From: Prosopocoilus inquinatus
Lineage: Eukaryota; Arthropoda; Insecta; Coleoptera; Lucanidae
Reading direction: 5' to 3'
Assembly (NCBI GenBank): GCA_036172665.1
Contig: CM069870.1
Location: forward strand, 22,170,001-22,234,000
Length of the DNA stretch: 64,000 bases
The translations under genes and the position numbers were made by a program. Positions 36,401-43,551 of the stretch are shown here, one piece after another. The notes under the pieces were generated by a model. That model worked only from the letters and a program-made list of their open reading frames with translations, was not told the DNA's origin and ran no database searches. The first letter of the stretch is position 1. The number at the start of each line of letters is the position of its first letter.

Positions 36401-37164
36401 GTGGCCTCTTCCTTTTTAATATTTTTCTCAACGACACATTCGCTCGTTGCGTTGGCGTTTTTCCTTTTGGTGGTGTTTCCAGTTTCCACCCCCAGATTAC
36501 TCTTTTTAGTTTTCTTCTTGTCAGTACCATTGACTTTTTTGTTTGGAAGGTCGACGAAGTACATGGTCTTCGCGTTCTCTAAATCATCGAATTTTTTGAC
36601 GATTTCTTGATTGTCGATGAAACTAGTTACTTCTGCGATGGCAGGTTTGCTTTTGCGTTCTTTGGTTTTTTCTGCACGTCTTCGAATGGGAGGTTTAATC
36701 TTCTCGAGCGCCCCGTCACTTAGACTATCGCGATTCTTCAGCAAAATCTTCTCCAAATGTAACACTTCACTTGGCTTCTCCTGGTGCGTCATTTTCTCGT
36801 TGGGGTCTCCGATCGTCCTCCTGAACGCTCTGCTTCTGCCTCCAGGAATTTTGTTTACCATGGGAAGAACCTTCAGCTTGGCGGAGGTTGTCTGCAACGG
36901 GGCAAATTTGATCACCGTGTTAACGACCCTCTTGTTCTTGGTTATGATGTCAAGTTCGCAAAAATTTGGCTGTTTTAGTCCGGAAAAGTTCAGCGAGCAC
37001 TGATCCACCGGTTGGTTAGTTTGGAAGGACGAACGACTAGCGTCGAAGAGCTTGCTGCCGTTGCAGGTGCAGTATATCGTGGCTAGGGTTTTTCTAGATG
37101 ATGCATTCTCTTCGTTCGTTACAATCGCTTCAACCTCCTCCTCCTCTTTGAGATCCTTCTCCAT
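27427..37164 (-). CDS. Giant single-exon gene, 3245-aa repeat-rich Lys/Ser-rich protein
   Basis: One uninterrupted frame from ATG at 37164 (MEKDLKEEEEVEAI) to TAG at 27427. A TTG 27 bases further upstream is in frame, but the ATG is the natural start. Strongly enriched in Lys, Ser, Glu and Arg, with many KKRR/KRKR clusters, so mostly disordered and probably nuclear or cytoskeletal (inference). Residues 69-74 (CELDII) and 198-208 (AKTMYFVDLPN) recur in the 300-aa gene across the promoter. Internal repeats: about residues 2500-2680 (three copies with INQIRFRSR) and 2800-3060 (nine to ten 28-aa copies with DDINRGEA). The last 170 residues (from TDKEVFEKLL) are less biased and look folded, ending TPLDYLLALGFMVDEAS...MKCV. 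No enzymatic domain recognised. Long open frames on the other strand are shadows of its codon bias. Confidence 0.88.
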   Translation of the reverse strand: MEKDLKEEEEVEAIVTNEENASSRKTLATIYCTCNGSKLFDASRSSFQTNQPVDQCSLNFSGLKQPNFCELDIITKNKRVVNTVIKFAPLQTTSAKLKVLPMVNKIPGGRSRAFRRTIGDPNEKMTHQEKPSEVLHLEKILLKNRDSLSDGALEKIKPPIRRRAEKTKERKSKPAIAEVTSFIDNQEIVKKFDDLENAKTMYFVDLPNKKVNGTDKKKTKKSNLGVETGNTTKRKNANATSECVVEKNIKKEEATISKPIIINRIENDVSQWNSVNSQSTLCDTTKEGTVSEISVDCSFRSSKKSKERIHNNSPTSDVTIQEEIVTVKPSRKRKIPKKRHENSEEDVEKIEGVKEERSTRRKHRSAGTGEKKNQKAEEKNDEIKRDSNVPRQNAQEKRKNGEEVKKMRHSKKRSYPKQAAEEQASPQKNWETKSHVLKENNVAEENNPQKNKSQDEIKVIFKDKRQEVDGRRRPKTAQANHTKLEVASTVASENTSGMKAMKKNDDADYSNPIGAKEKTPKLQPAKLLLPKNTAENRAQNHQPAKLLPPQNAENDQSKSNSVLKLYFVEKLAPSTSSLKLTDDLLSKLKAEKRKRASLRSKRPPAPTPNQGEKQKRRSKSRVTKEKVCTSKGGEDNVEQRKSRKSASDVSKKRLLQNFDISAFVEGRKMGLPPKLIRPKKSRASLSLSTTTFENHWPKGLPGKASHWSEGVSTITEKYLRKTVRQVNRKWSKSCTRKQYELVCQYSEEENKTKSDTSVNWRKTESVAKAHAKSVLPPTTQIKSPKEKIYEELCKLGAQKNLIRSSNRFRVTRVSSTTNKNINESQASDVTRSYKLKPRPSSEKEKEAILNLFKQNNTVGGTSSEVRKKRRPKQIRERNKDSNSTSEEEAMFRSLNEKSSNRKKRMRKCLFRKEVSFTQLNVTPVQELYRERSLAKTLPEVLFSRKVERASLALGGGKKVFAYKSQRKEQRPLQFKKEKKNKDVEEKNACSRKLSFFHMVSGEKILEISTRAAANDGNATVGFTVSGTEPPRRLRNDGDVDKSVSEKSQGHLHMTFLAPIEVNESFGFGLPPTKNKEDVGGDCCESLPPDFKIEVTDDNDTPSAHLKRKKASPLITYRRVSKVCSQRKRYFRSLGKRLARATKFVGKQKHYQEERPNGFGKRGEAKREDHNHQFCSNRFKLQAKPISKSGLLQSSTLQIIKEESHSTDSSRHCGNRRDQTENPPAASPTNIKDTQTDFESNDDIVKMKEVINYLYSAIEQSKNLNVGGGAKTSEKHLQTEKCLDSSTETSSCCEGRKLNRFKKIIKLSSSSQKGASSKPSKNEEAKRAPSNELTSPVTTTGSSSYGNTSSTSNSKKSPSTGQSSSSRGEVFSSSYFQKYKATKALTDSKRAKKKTKVKLEAKLDKALLGGNFEPLTVINDAKVECTTKVLVDQEQNTSEKLPSFVELAEDKTSLITKFEDKSLQTSDAIVQHVESHPKSDEGVYGAEQNPSNSTNSDGNAIVEKFAKPPKEKTKQKKKPAPSTFERLKRVFGTKVTAYDEKPEDDSDVKLVSGRRQSLPVVDYTSFIKFERHLEQVLGLYPSIFKAIRAQMDVAFANTNAKTKEKTSDLFQSKSTLATTVDTVTEYKNTERYENPPNSINDCLEHCCNCYHVWHKKYVVQQYMDSRDFATGLRSRKHEQRRKIEESRVDKYDSSSSTKPNVEERRPKKSRGRKQNFEETCGLHSLTSVYSNDKGFLSSCSSISLEEKWSVASPLYGRTSSCEDLSAGGKDASASSQSLKIHKIALPSEARGKSKSLIEVSTKKSVNRKLTLKQLLNEQGGNLMQALSGEGHPNILLMSVSSSCTVFTTPSKFLAKVEKHLQIEKTPSPPPETESKIVANDVFVLPPIEDLPRCTTPRVDEKSYRKILFPNTARHLKINSIPKANRPEPFYIHNPSEDNSEQEPDSLEVASPQVKDAKKKEEEEEDFSADSLEVIKQRRSPPKTCNYNMLYSSTTYVKPANQTYLVYSNTVQYDKKLSSTKHASKHRDADKKRRSTGVSDQNVSTTLISESGYESTKSKRTASIRNFFKKGGSLLEMFRSSIKTTSAKTQAGQNLTSFSKLGKKKEGAQTVAAPKKDAATSSSVKDKSAGADKTKVYWHSLDAKDKKVGRHEKKAAGICNKTERQSKCPPEVIRSFPTSPLGFSLKNYKKQKDECHAYAEKVLLESQLRKEGYYKQYRDFKEMPLELLLGKKMPCKPKHQQQTNFVQASPKSTPMSIQTEAASAKENKEMNRKSAGPKAFVAEEKIVLQSDVAKTSAAINTRQSKEDATAPSLDFNSRSKKEVRIQRLEEKESLGFELGTMSSSTSSRLVITKSKSRSSAKELDKSKLCTSSFQMDPDGSTRNPVDLNSNTPSEESSDGFHELYVNSSRLPTQLMQPESDDFKSKTSEESFGKVGTRSKIPKDARSVHSDKSKSDRSFKSPFNEKRKRKSIAETSEVSVSKSRSGKSSINSNISKRSKSKALNRELYASDSSERQRSSLEEIDLKAKRKRSSHEELKEPDAPERCKSTVAVAEINQIRFRSRSNTSGEYSKSHASDSERQRSSLEEINLKSKRKRSAGKDLAETDATERRESTVVIADINQIRFRSRPGENPKSHVKEVADSGRQRRSPEKTNLKSESKRSFGKDLADQIRFRSRPRTASGETSKSKGTSKSTSTRRWKRKSKEMKYNCRCKEESLDEVRDKNSMDSFTSEVVKQISVQEVPDAETDTLFSVPFAPPDEDANIGKEVDTTESGTFGSSIVDVVVSKSVTGQISKEVDRAPKDSSKGALNSDDINLGEAFKPQIHEHAPKESSEGARSADDINLGEAFKPQIHEHAPKESSEGARSADDINRGEASEPQIHELASKESSQRARSADDINRGEASEPPIQKGAQKKSSNGARNAVDIIRGKVPELPIHKRAPKESSKGARNTDDINRGKSSVPPIHKRVPKESSKGARNTDDINRGEASEPPNHKPVPKKSLEGARNADDINRGEASEPPIHKPAPKKSSDGARNADDINQGEASKPQIHERAAKEPPEVTRNISNNFRKGLTDKEVFEKLLESYEKKDTIAARLSKDDDFFNSQIDSLQRQSVDSIGEQARKGSKVYSDDPHRSTHFWEEKMRQMRTKEDNPVKADDIGVCFARGFRPDNITLSGDACFNLNKQDRLTFSARMLSDQESIIDFSERETPLDYLLALGFMVDEASNALKDEDIRSRLLAAITEVRMKCV
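27985..28770 (-). repeat. 84-bp coding minisatellite, about 9.5 copies
   Basis: Encodes 28-residue units of the pattern APKESSxGARxADDINRGEA then xxPxIHxx. Neighbouring units are nearly identical at the 28.6-28.7 kb end and more diverged elsewhere. The frame is kept throughout, so the array has expanded under coding constraint. Array length is a likely polymorphism. Confidence 0.9.
29110..29670 (-). repeat. Three diverged coding repeats, about 60 aa each
   Basis: Units share RQRSSLEEINLKSKRKRS, an ERxxSTVxxAxINQIRFRSR segment and SKSHA-like ends. The third is shortened. Inside the giant gene, next to the 28-aa repeats. Confidence 0.85.
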
Positions 37165-37660
37165 AAAAAAAAATAGTGTGGGTGTCTCCAAGTTAATGGT
37201 CCGTTTGGAACATAATTTTCGAGATTACAGAGCGATACACACTGGCACGTAAATTTTATTCGGGAACCACCAAAGCTTCAAACTAACATTTTGCGCTTTC
37301 TAAATGTCATTTTTCTTTGAATCGCTTGCGCTTGTCAAAAACGCTGACATCTTTCTTGACGTGTCCTGAAAATGTTCTGAGTAGGGTTGCCATCCGTCTC
37401 AGGGATTATCCCGGAATCTAATAACTCTGTCCAGTCAACAAAAATAATAAATCCCGGGATTTTCCCCGAATCAAAATACATTTCTTGACGTAGGTATGTC
37501 ACTAGTCACTAGCATGTCAAAATTCTTAGTCCAAAAGTTTTCGATGGTACCTTCTTTCAACTCATTCTGAATAAGTCCATCTGGTATGATCACGTGCCAT
37601 AAACCAATAAGATTTCGACGATGTCGACGATGGTATATTTGATTGGGTCATCATCTGGAG
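37165..37660. promoter_or_regulatory. Shared upstream region of two divergent genes
   Basis: 496 bp separate the start codons of the giant gene (-) and the 300-aa gene (+). No canonical TATA box in a convincing place; the words CCCGGGATT and ATCCCGGAAT lie near 37410-37460. A short in-frame ATG run from 37621 (40 codons, stop at about 37741) overlaps the start of the 300-aa gene in another frame and could act as an upstream ORF. That the region serves both genes is inferred from geometry only. Confidence 0.4.
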
Positions 37661-38563
37661 ATGAAAATTTATGGCAACAGAGCGAGCTCAAAACTGTCAA
37701 GGTCTTCTCTGGAAAGTCGTTCGTCGAGTATATGGCAGTGTAGCAGGGCTAGCCTCCACAAATGTGGTAGCAAAAGGTCACCATCACTCTTTACCATAGG
37801 CACCATTACACCATCCGACACTGTGACACCATGTTACTGTGAACTGGACATCATTTCAACAAAATTCAGCCGACATAGTAGGCCATTGGAAACCATATAC
37901 GAAGAGTTGAATGACCTGGAATCTTCTGAGAGATTTTGTTACCTCTGCGGGGGCGATATAGAAACTGACCTGAGCACTTCCAGCGTGTCAGATTTTTTCA
38001 ATGGCTTATTTAAAAGCACCATAGATTTTACAAGCAAGTCCACTGAAACTTTCCCTATATTACAAGACTGCAAGCAGCTTCAATGCGACAGCGCGAGCTT
38101 ATTAAAATTCGAACTCGAACTTGTTCCTCCTTTCGAAAGAAATTTTTTGGACTTCTCCAGTGCCAAGGCCATGTATTACGTGTCTTTACCAAACATTCCG
38201 AAGCGTAGATCGAAAATTGTAGCGAGCAAAAAATGCGGAACAGACGAAGAGGAAGAGGAAGTTTTTCTCGTTGGGAAAAATAACATCCGAAGACTGGAAA
38301 ACATCAACATACCGGTCTTGTCGAATTTTCTTAATTATGATAAATCTGGAAGTGATTTAAGAACCTTCTCCGGGATCACCGTGGATATTAGAGGGTGTAC
38401 GGGAACGACTAATATCCATAGACTGGAGAATGTCAACCTGAATTTTCTTAATTTTGAATTTGCGAGTGATTTAAGAACGTTTTCTGGACTCACCGTAGAA
38501 GTTAGAGGTTATACAGGGAGGATGGCAATTTACAAGATGATTCGCATTCCTCCTCCTGTGTGA
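37661..38563 (+). CDS. 300-aa protein, paralogous motifs with the giant neighbour
   Basis: ATG at 37661 (MKIYGNRASSKLSRSS), TGA stop ending at 38563. The frame is open somewhat further left (TTG at 37643), but the ATG is preferred. Residues 60-65 (CELDII) and 168-178 (AKAMYYVSLPN) match CELDII and AKTMYFVDLPN of the giant gene in the same order. A CYLCGGDI segment (93-100) has a Cys pair but no full zinc site. Residues 208-249 and 250-287 are a tandem duplication (RLENINI / RLENVNL; SDLRTFSGIT / SDLRTFSGLT). An acidic run EEEEE is at 196-200. No signal peptide or membrane span. Function unknown; it appears to be a short sister of the N-terminal part of the giant protein. Confidence 0.75.
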   Translation: MKIYGNRASSKLSRSSLESRSSSIWQCSRASLHKCGSKRSPSLFTIGTITPSDTVTPCYCELDIISTKFSRHSRPLETIYEELNDLESSERFCYLCGGDIETDLSTSSVSDFFNGLFKSTIDFTSKSTETFPILQDCKQLQCDSASLLKFELELVPPFERNFLDFSSAKAMYYVSLPNIPKRRSKIVASKKCGTDEEEEEVFLVGKNNIRRLENINIPVLSNFLNYDKSGSDLRTFSGITVDIRGCTGTTNIHRLENVNLNFLNFEFASDLRTFSGLTVEVRGYTGRMAIYKMIRIPPPV

Positions 38564-38698
38564 AGTTGCGGCCTAAGTGACTTATCCCTCAGGATAGACA
38601 CAAATTAACATAGCTGCAACTTCACACGTCAGTCGTTTTCGTTTTTGCTCGCACTGTATTTCGGTAGAAGAAAATCGACAGGCAAGACAATAAAGCAA

Positions 38699-38704
38699 TT
38701 GAAA
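38699..38704 (+). terminator. AATAAA polyadenylation signal
   Basis: AATAAA about 135 bp after the stop of the 300-aa gene; another AATAAA at about 38765. Confidence 0.6.
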
Positions 38705-40052
38705 GTAACGCAGTATTGATTGACATCTATAGAAGAAATCACCAAATTTTTCCACCAATTCAAACCAATAAAATTAATATACTAAAAATTAAAAAAAAAA
38801 TTGTAATAATACAGAGCGACCAAATAAATTTAATTGGGCGTGTCAATCGAGGTTGTATTTATTAACAGGCTTAAGATTAGTGCACAGATTTTTATTATAA
38901 ATTTAAATATAACTTCCTCAACAACTTTTTTATTTGTCACATCGACTTTTGCTTTTTTGCTAATTTTTTTTAGAAGTATTGCTCTGAGAACGTAAATCCG
39001 ACTTTGCACTTCGATTGTTCAGCGAAGAAAGTAAAGTATGGACATCAGAAAATTGGGTTAGAATTTCACGAAATGATTAAAATCGGTAGAAATCCAGTTT
39101 TGAGGTTAGAAATTTTGTTTTGTTTGTTTTTTTTTCTTCGGGAACGAACTACTAATGTCACGTTGACAATTTGGCTCATGTTATATCATTATTACAGGAA
39201 ACTGTAATTATCTGCTAGTGCTATTACAGGGGCCCGTTCAGGAATAAAAGAGCGCGCGCTCTGGGTAATATTCTTTCTCTCTCACGTAAATACTTTTGTG
39301 CATTTTGCTTTCCATGTTAAACGACGAAGTGCTCTCGCTACACAATTTCTGAACGCGACCCTATTGTCTGCTTTCAAGTGTTTGCTTTCACATGTTTCAA
39401 AAACTACCTATTTTACATTAAAAGCGTCGTATATTTTTAAATTAAAAGTATAACAAAAAGGAACAAAAGAAAATTCAAACAAAGAATAGATACGAAGACG
39501 AAAAAAACAAATGAAAACCGGCCAATTTGGGATAACAAAAATCAGAAGAAATTATAAAAAAAAGCAAACGAAACCTGCAAAAAATCAGAAAAAAAAGAAC
39601 TAGAAACAACAGCAACAAAATGCAAGGAGCAAAGTACACAAAATCAAAAACAAAAGAAGATCGACAACGCCAAGCTGAAGAAAAACAACTTTCCGAACCA
39701 ATCAAGAAATACATATGTTAAAAAAAGAAATGATCGGCAGTGAGCAAAACAAAAGAATGTCACAACTGAGATAGACAGAAAACAAGTGAATAACAAACAA
39801 ATGAAAACTAGAAAAATCGTCAATAAGGTGCGAAAAATCAATTCGATAGGAAAAACAAAAAAGAAATACGGAGTTCGAAGGCGTAACAATAGAAGAAAAA
39901 ACAAATAAGATTGATGAACAAAAAGAGGAAAAATAAAAAAAAAACACTAGTAAAAAGCCAAAAGCCTGTAAAAAAAGTCAATCAACAAAATAATAAGAAT
40001 GATAATAATATTATAATTAGTTTTTAGAAAAATTTTGTGTAAATCGTTTTTG

Positions 40053-40145
40053 ATTGCAGTGAGAACCTCGAGCAGCCTCTGGACAGCTGTTTCAGCCCTG
40101 CTTGGGGCTTCTTCAGCAGAAACGTAGCTCGACATTCCCACTGCA
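40053..40145 (-). ncRNA. Hammerhead ribozyme motif (type I), left arm
   Basis: On the - strand: core CTGAAGA (40110-40116), stem II AGCCC/GGGCT, GAAA (40090-40093), CAGCTG, then GTC (40082-40084) and CAGAGG pairing with TTTCTG. Same core as the right-arm copy. Confidence 0.65.
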
Positions 40146-40240
40146 GACCAAAAACGACTTGCCCAATTTATTCGCAAATGCGATGTAAGAATGATGAACA
40201 TATAAAACAGCGACATCTTACTATCGCTTTTTGACCTAAC

Positions 40241-40335
40241 ATTGCAGTGGGAATGTCGAGCTACGTTTCTGCTGAAGAAGCCCCAAGCAGGGCTGAAACA
40301 GCTGTCCAGAGGCTGCTCGAGGTTCTCACTGCAAT
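40241..40335 (+). ncRNA. Hammerhead ribozyme motif (type I), right arm
   Basis: Stem I rod: 40241-40253 pairs with 40323-40335 (13 bp, one G-U), 40256-40260 TCGAG with 40316-40320 CTCGA, and 40266-40271 TTTCTG with 40307-40312 CAGAGG. Then core CTGAAGA 40272-40278 (CUGANGA), stem II AGCCC 40279-40283 with GGGCT 40290-40294, GAAA 40295-40298, a stem III of about two pairs (A-U, C-G) closed by AGCT, and cleavage triplet GTC at 40304-40306. All invariant hammerhead positions are present. The short stem III is typical of ribozymes in Penelope-like elements and retrozymes. Cleavage itself is not shown by sequence. Confidence 0.7.
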
Positions 40336-41120
40336 CAAAAACGATTTGCACAAAATTTTTCTAAAATCTTTCATTATGCTTTGACAGCAAGCATGGCCGC
40401 CTTGCATAGGGGACTCATTAGGAGCAAATCCCGCTTCAATTTGTCTATCCTACTGCAATGTTAGGTCAAAAAGCGATAGTAAGATGTCGCTATTTTATAT
40501 GTTCATTATAATTAGTATTATAAACAATCTGGTTTGCGAAACGTCAAGATAAATGTAAATAAAAATTATATTTTCAGCTTGTTTTAAAGTCTTTTCTTTT
40601 TCATATCAATTCCGTCGATAAATAGGAAGACACTTTAATTTTCAACATCAAAAGAAAACGCAAATTAAATTTAGGAAAGCTAACGGAAAAAATAAAGCAT
40701 TTTGCACAATTTCATAGAAGGAAGAAAATAGTTCGACTTAGTTCTCAAAAGATGGCGGCACTTTTAAATGTTACAACTGCAATTTTACATCTACAAGGTG
40801 ATTTGTCAAAAAAATAAAATAAAAAAAAACAACAGAAAAAAATAGTACAATTTTAAAAATAATAGAAACAAAGAACAATCAATTTTACAGTTTAAATGAA
40901 AACTGAAAATTTAAAAAATGAAAAGAATGACGAAAGCAAAGAAAATAAAATAACGAATTAAAAAAAAATACCAAATGACAAAATTTTGAAACATAATAGA
41001 AACAAAAGACAATAGATTTTACAATCTTAATACATTATTATTAATAACATTTTGCTGTGTTTGACAAGTCAAAAGCCATGTACATCTATTTGCAATGTTG
41101 TATGGCAATATGACCAAATA

Positions 41121-41154
<34 letters not shown>

Positions 41155-43045
41155 CGATTTTTAAAAAGTATAAAGAACATTGGCAAAGCGATTGAAATGA
41201 AATAAGAGAATTGAATAAAAAAGAACAATTTAAAAGTAATAACATTTAAAACGTAATAAAACCAAAAGACTTTACAATTTTATTGGCTCAACAAATTTTT
41301 AAAAAATTAAAAGAATCGTCGAGGCAGCGAAGAAACTAAACAGAAAAGAAAAAAAAAACAAATAATTAAATTACAAACAAACAGAAACAAAAGACAATTG
41401 AGTTTAATGGATTCAAAAATTTAAAAAAGGCAGCGAAAAGAACGACGAGAACAAAAAAAACGAAATAACAGATTTTAAAAAGAAAAAATATCGAATGATA
41501 AAATTTTTAAATAATAAAAACAAAAGCCACTTTTACAATCTTATGGATTAATCGAGTTTTTTAAAAAAGTTAAAAGAACATTGAGAAAGCGATTGAAACA
41601 AAATAATAGAATTAAATTGAAAAAAAAAAACAAATTACAAGTAATAACATTAGTAATAAAAACAAAAGACAATCGATTTTACAGCATAGTTCAATGGATT
41701 ATTAAATTTGAAAAAATGTTTAAAATTAAAGGCAACAAAACTAATCCACAAATTATAGATACTATTTCTGTTGTAATTTAAATTTACTTCCTCCTTTACA
41801 CTAAAATATTCTAGAAATGTTTTCTCTTAAAAAGTTTACCTCTAAATTTGAGGGGGAGAGGGGGTTAATAAATATTTTATTTGCATAAAGTTCTTGTCGT
41901 CGATAATTAATTGCAGAATTTATACGAAAAAGGAAAGACTTTAAAACAAGTTGAAAATATAATTTTTATTTACTTTCCTCTTGACGTTTCCGGTTTGCGA
42001 AACGTCAATGTAAAGGTAAATAAAAATTATATTTTCATATTGTTTTAAAGTCTTATTTCTTTCCTATAAATTCTGTTGATAGACATGCAGACACTTCAGT
42101 TTTCAATATCAAAAGAAAACGCAAATTAAATTTAGAAAATTTAAGGAAAAAAAAGTAAATCATTTTGCACAATTTGAAGGGAGAAAACTGATTGATTGAA
42201 GTACCTACGATTTTAAAATAATGTTTGGTACAATAATTTCTTCTAGTGGTCCCAGATAATGATTCAGATCATCTCTCCCTTATGCAAATTTGGCGCTTCA
42301 TTGCAGCCAATCTCTAGTAAAGCTTTAGTCAACCAACTATGATTTGACCACTCGTTGAACAAGAGATTTTACGTTTGATCTTTTGTTACCGTGATCCGTA
42401 TGTGATCTCTTTGTTATCTAACCTACTGGTTAACTTTCTTTTATACAAGTCGCCCTCAAAATGTTAAAATCCAATATGGGGTCCACAAAAAAAAATGAAG
42501 TTGGGAGGTGTTTCTCTTCCATCTTGAAAATTATTGAAAAGGGGATGCCATACTCGAATTCCTCATAAAAAAGTGTCTCAATAATGTCTTGGTTAGAAAT
42601 GCCTAGTACGATTAGTTTAGGGTAAAAAAAATAAAAATTTTCTGCAAAATTTTCAAAACCATTGAAGATATTTCAAATTTCTTTTTAGATTATTATTCAG
42701 CACGAAAATACGCAACTTTACCCTAATTTAACCAACTTTGTAACTCTTAAGATCAGCGAGATCCCCGTAGTGGCACTCGAAAAATGAACAGTCTGTATAC
42801 CGCCGGTCGTCGCCCATATTGAGACACCCTGTATATAAATAAAAATTAAATTCAAAAAATTTAATTCAACCGAGAGATGGTGGCGTGTTCAAATTTTAGA
42901 AATAAATACAAAATTACCGCGGATTTACAAATACAATAATTATTAAGCTCTATAGGGTATAAATAAAGGTGTGCACGTGGTTTAGTTGATTTTATATTCA
43001 TTGATATTCATGTCTATGTATATTAAATCGAGAGCAACCAATAAA

Positions 43046-43053
43046 TATAAAAG
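43046..43053 (+). promoter_or_regulatory. Possible TATA box
   Basis: TATAAAAG at the left edge of a locally GC-richer, low-repeat stretch that ends in a strong splice donor. Proposed promoter of an unseen gene. Confidence 0.35.
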
Positions 43054-43079
43054 GAGTGACGTAAATAAGACAAATTGCG

Positions 43080-43551
43080 CCATTTTGTAAATTAATCCAC
43101 CAGTTTAAACAAACATAAAACGTAACACCACCGCGTGCAGTTAACGACGACGACGACGACCGTTGCTAGTCTAGCGCAGTGGCGGCGGCTTGAATGGGTT
43201 TGAAAAACCCAGGCACATCGGCAAACTGCAAGCAAGACCCAGTTTACACGAGGGAGATGACGGTAGACGCTGTGCGAAAGAAGCGTGCGAGAACATTTGA
43301 AAGCTTGCGCGCGCTTTGTACACAGGGGGATCGTTGAATATCCCACCCAAACCGTGCAAGCAAGAGCTGGAGCAAAATAATAAACAGACCAAGTATACTA
43401 CTCTCTGTTGTGTGTTGTGTGTGTTACCGTTTCAATGATTTGTTGTGTTTTTCGTTTGTGTATTGCATCTTTTTTTTCTCTCGCATCTGCTTCGAACTGT
43501 TGTTTGCAATTTGCCATCCGAAATATCGGTTACAAGAGGAACGTTTAATTG
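43080..43551 (+). other. Possible non-coding first exon of a downstream gene
   Basis: A roughly 450-bp stretch with GC content and base composition unlike the AT-rich surroundings and no repeat seen. It includes (GAC)n at 43149 and CAGTGGCGGCGGC, and ends ATTG/GTAAGTAGG, a near-consensus donor at 43552. No convincing long coding frame. Any coding exons would lie right of this or beyond the window. Confidence 0.3.

Larger units (their letters stand above)
40022..40366. repeat. Palindrome of two hammerhead-bearing arms
   Basis: Arms of about 124 bp (40022-40145 and 40243-40366) are near-perfect reverse complements separated by 97 bp. Each arm contains a full hammerhead motif on the strand pointing outwards. 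Flanking 40370-40505 continues the same family in - orientation (AAGCGATAGTAAGATGTCGC). Confidence 0.92.
38705..43045. other. Intergenic, A-rich repeat DNA
   Basis: No coding sequence recognised. It holds the hammerhead palindrome (40022-40505), A-rich strand-biased stretches (39450-39950 and 40800-41780) with the recurrent word AACAAAAGACAATCGATTTT about every 120-140 bp, a (TTA)n run (41121-41153), and a direct pair of about 200 bp (40530-40735 and 41990-42175, sharing GTTTGCGAAACGTCAA and ATTATATTTTCA). The second copy is also the right arm of an inverted repeat centred at about 41993. Confidence 0.7.

Noticed and set aside
27626..36610. Many long open frames on the + strand opposite the giant gene, the longest about 300 codons
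   Set aside because: They mirror the codon bias and internal repeats of the - strand gene (the 302-codon one lies over the 84-bp array) and have no start or splice context of their own.
37621..37743. 40-codon frame starting upstream of the 300-aa gene
   Set aside because: Too short to call a gene; it may be an upstream ORF and is mentioned under the promoter region.
39947..40351. Open frame of 134 codons and a similar 63-codon frame at 1839-2030
   Set aside because: Both are translations of the hammerhead-bearing repeat. The likeness comes from shared DNA and RNA structure, not from a protein.
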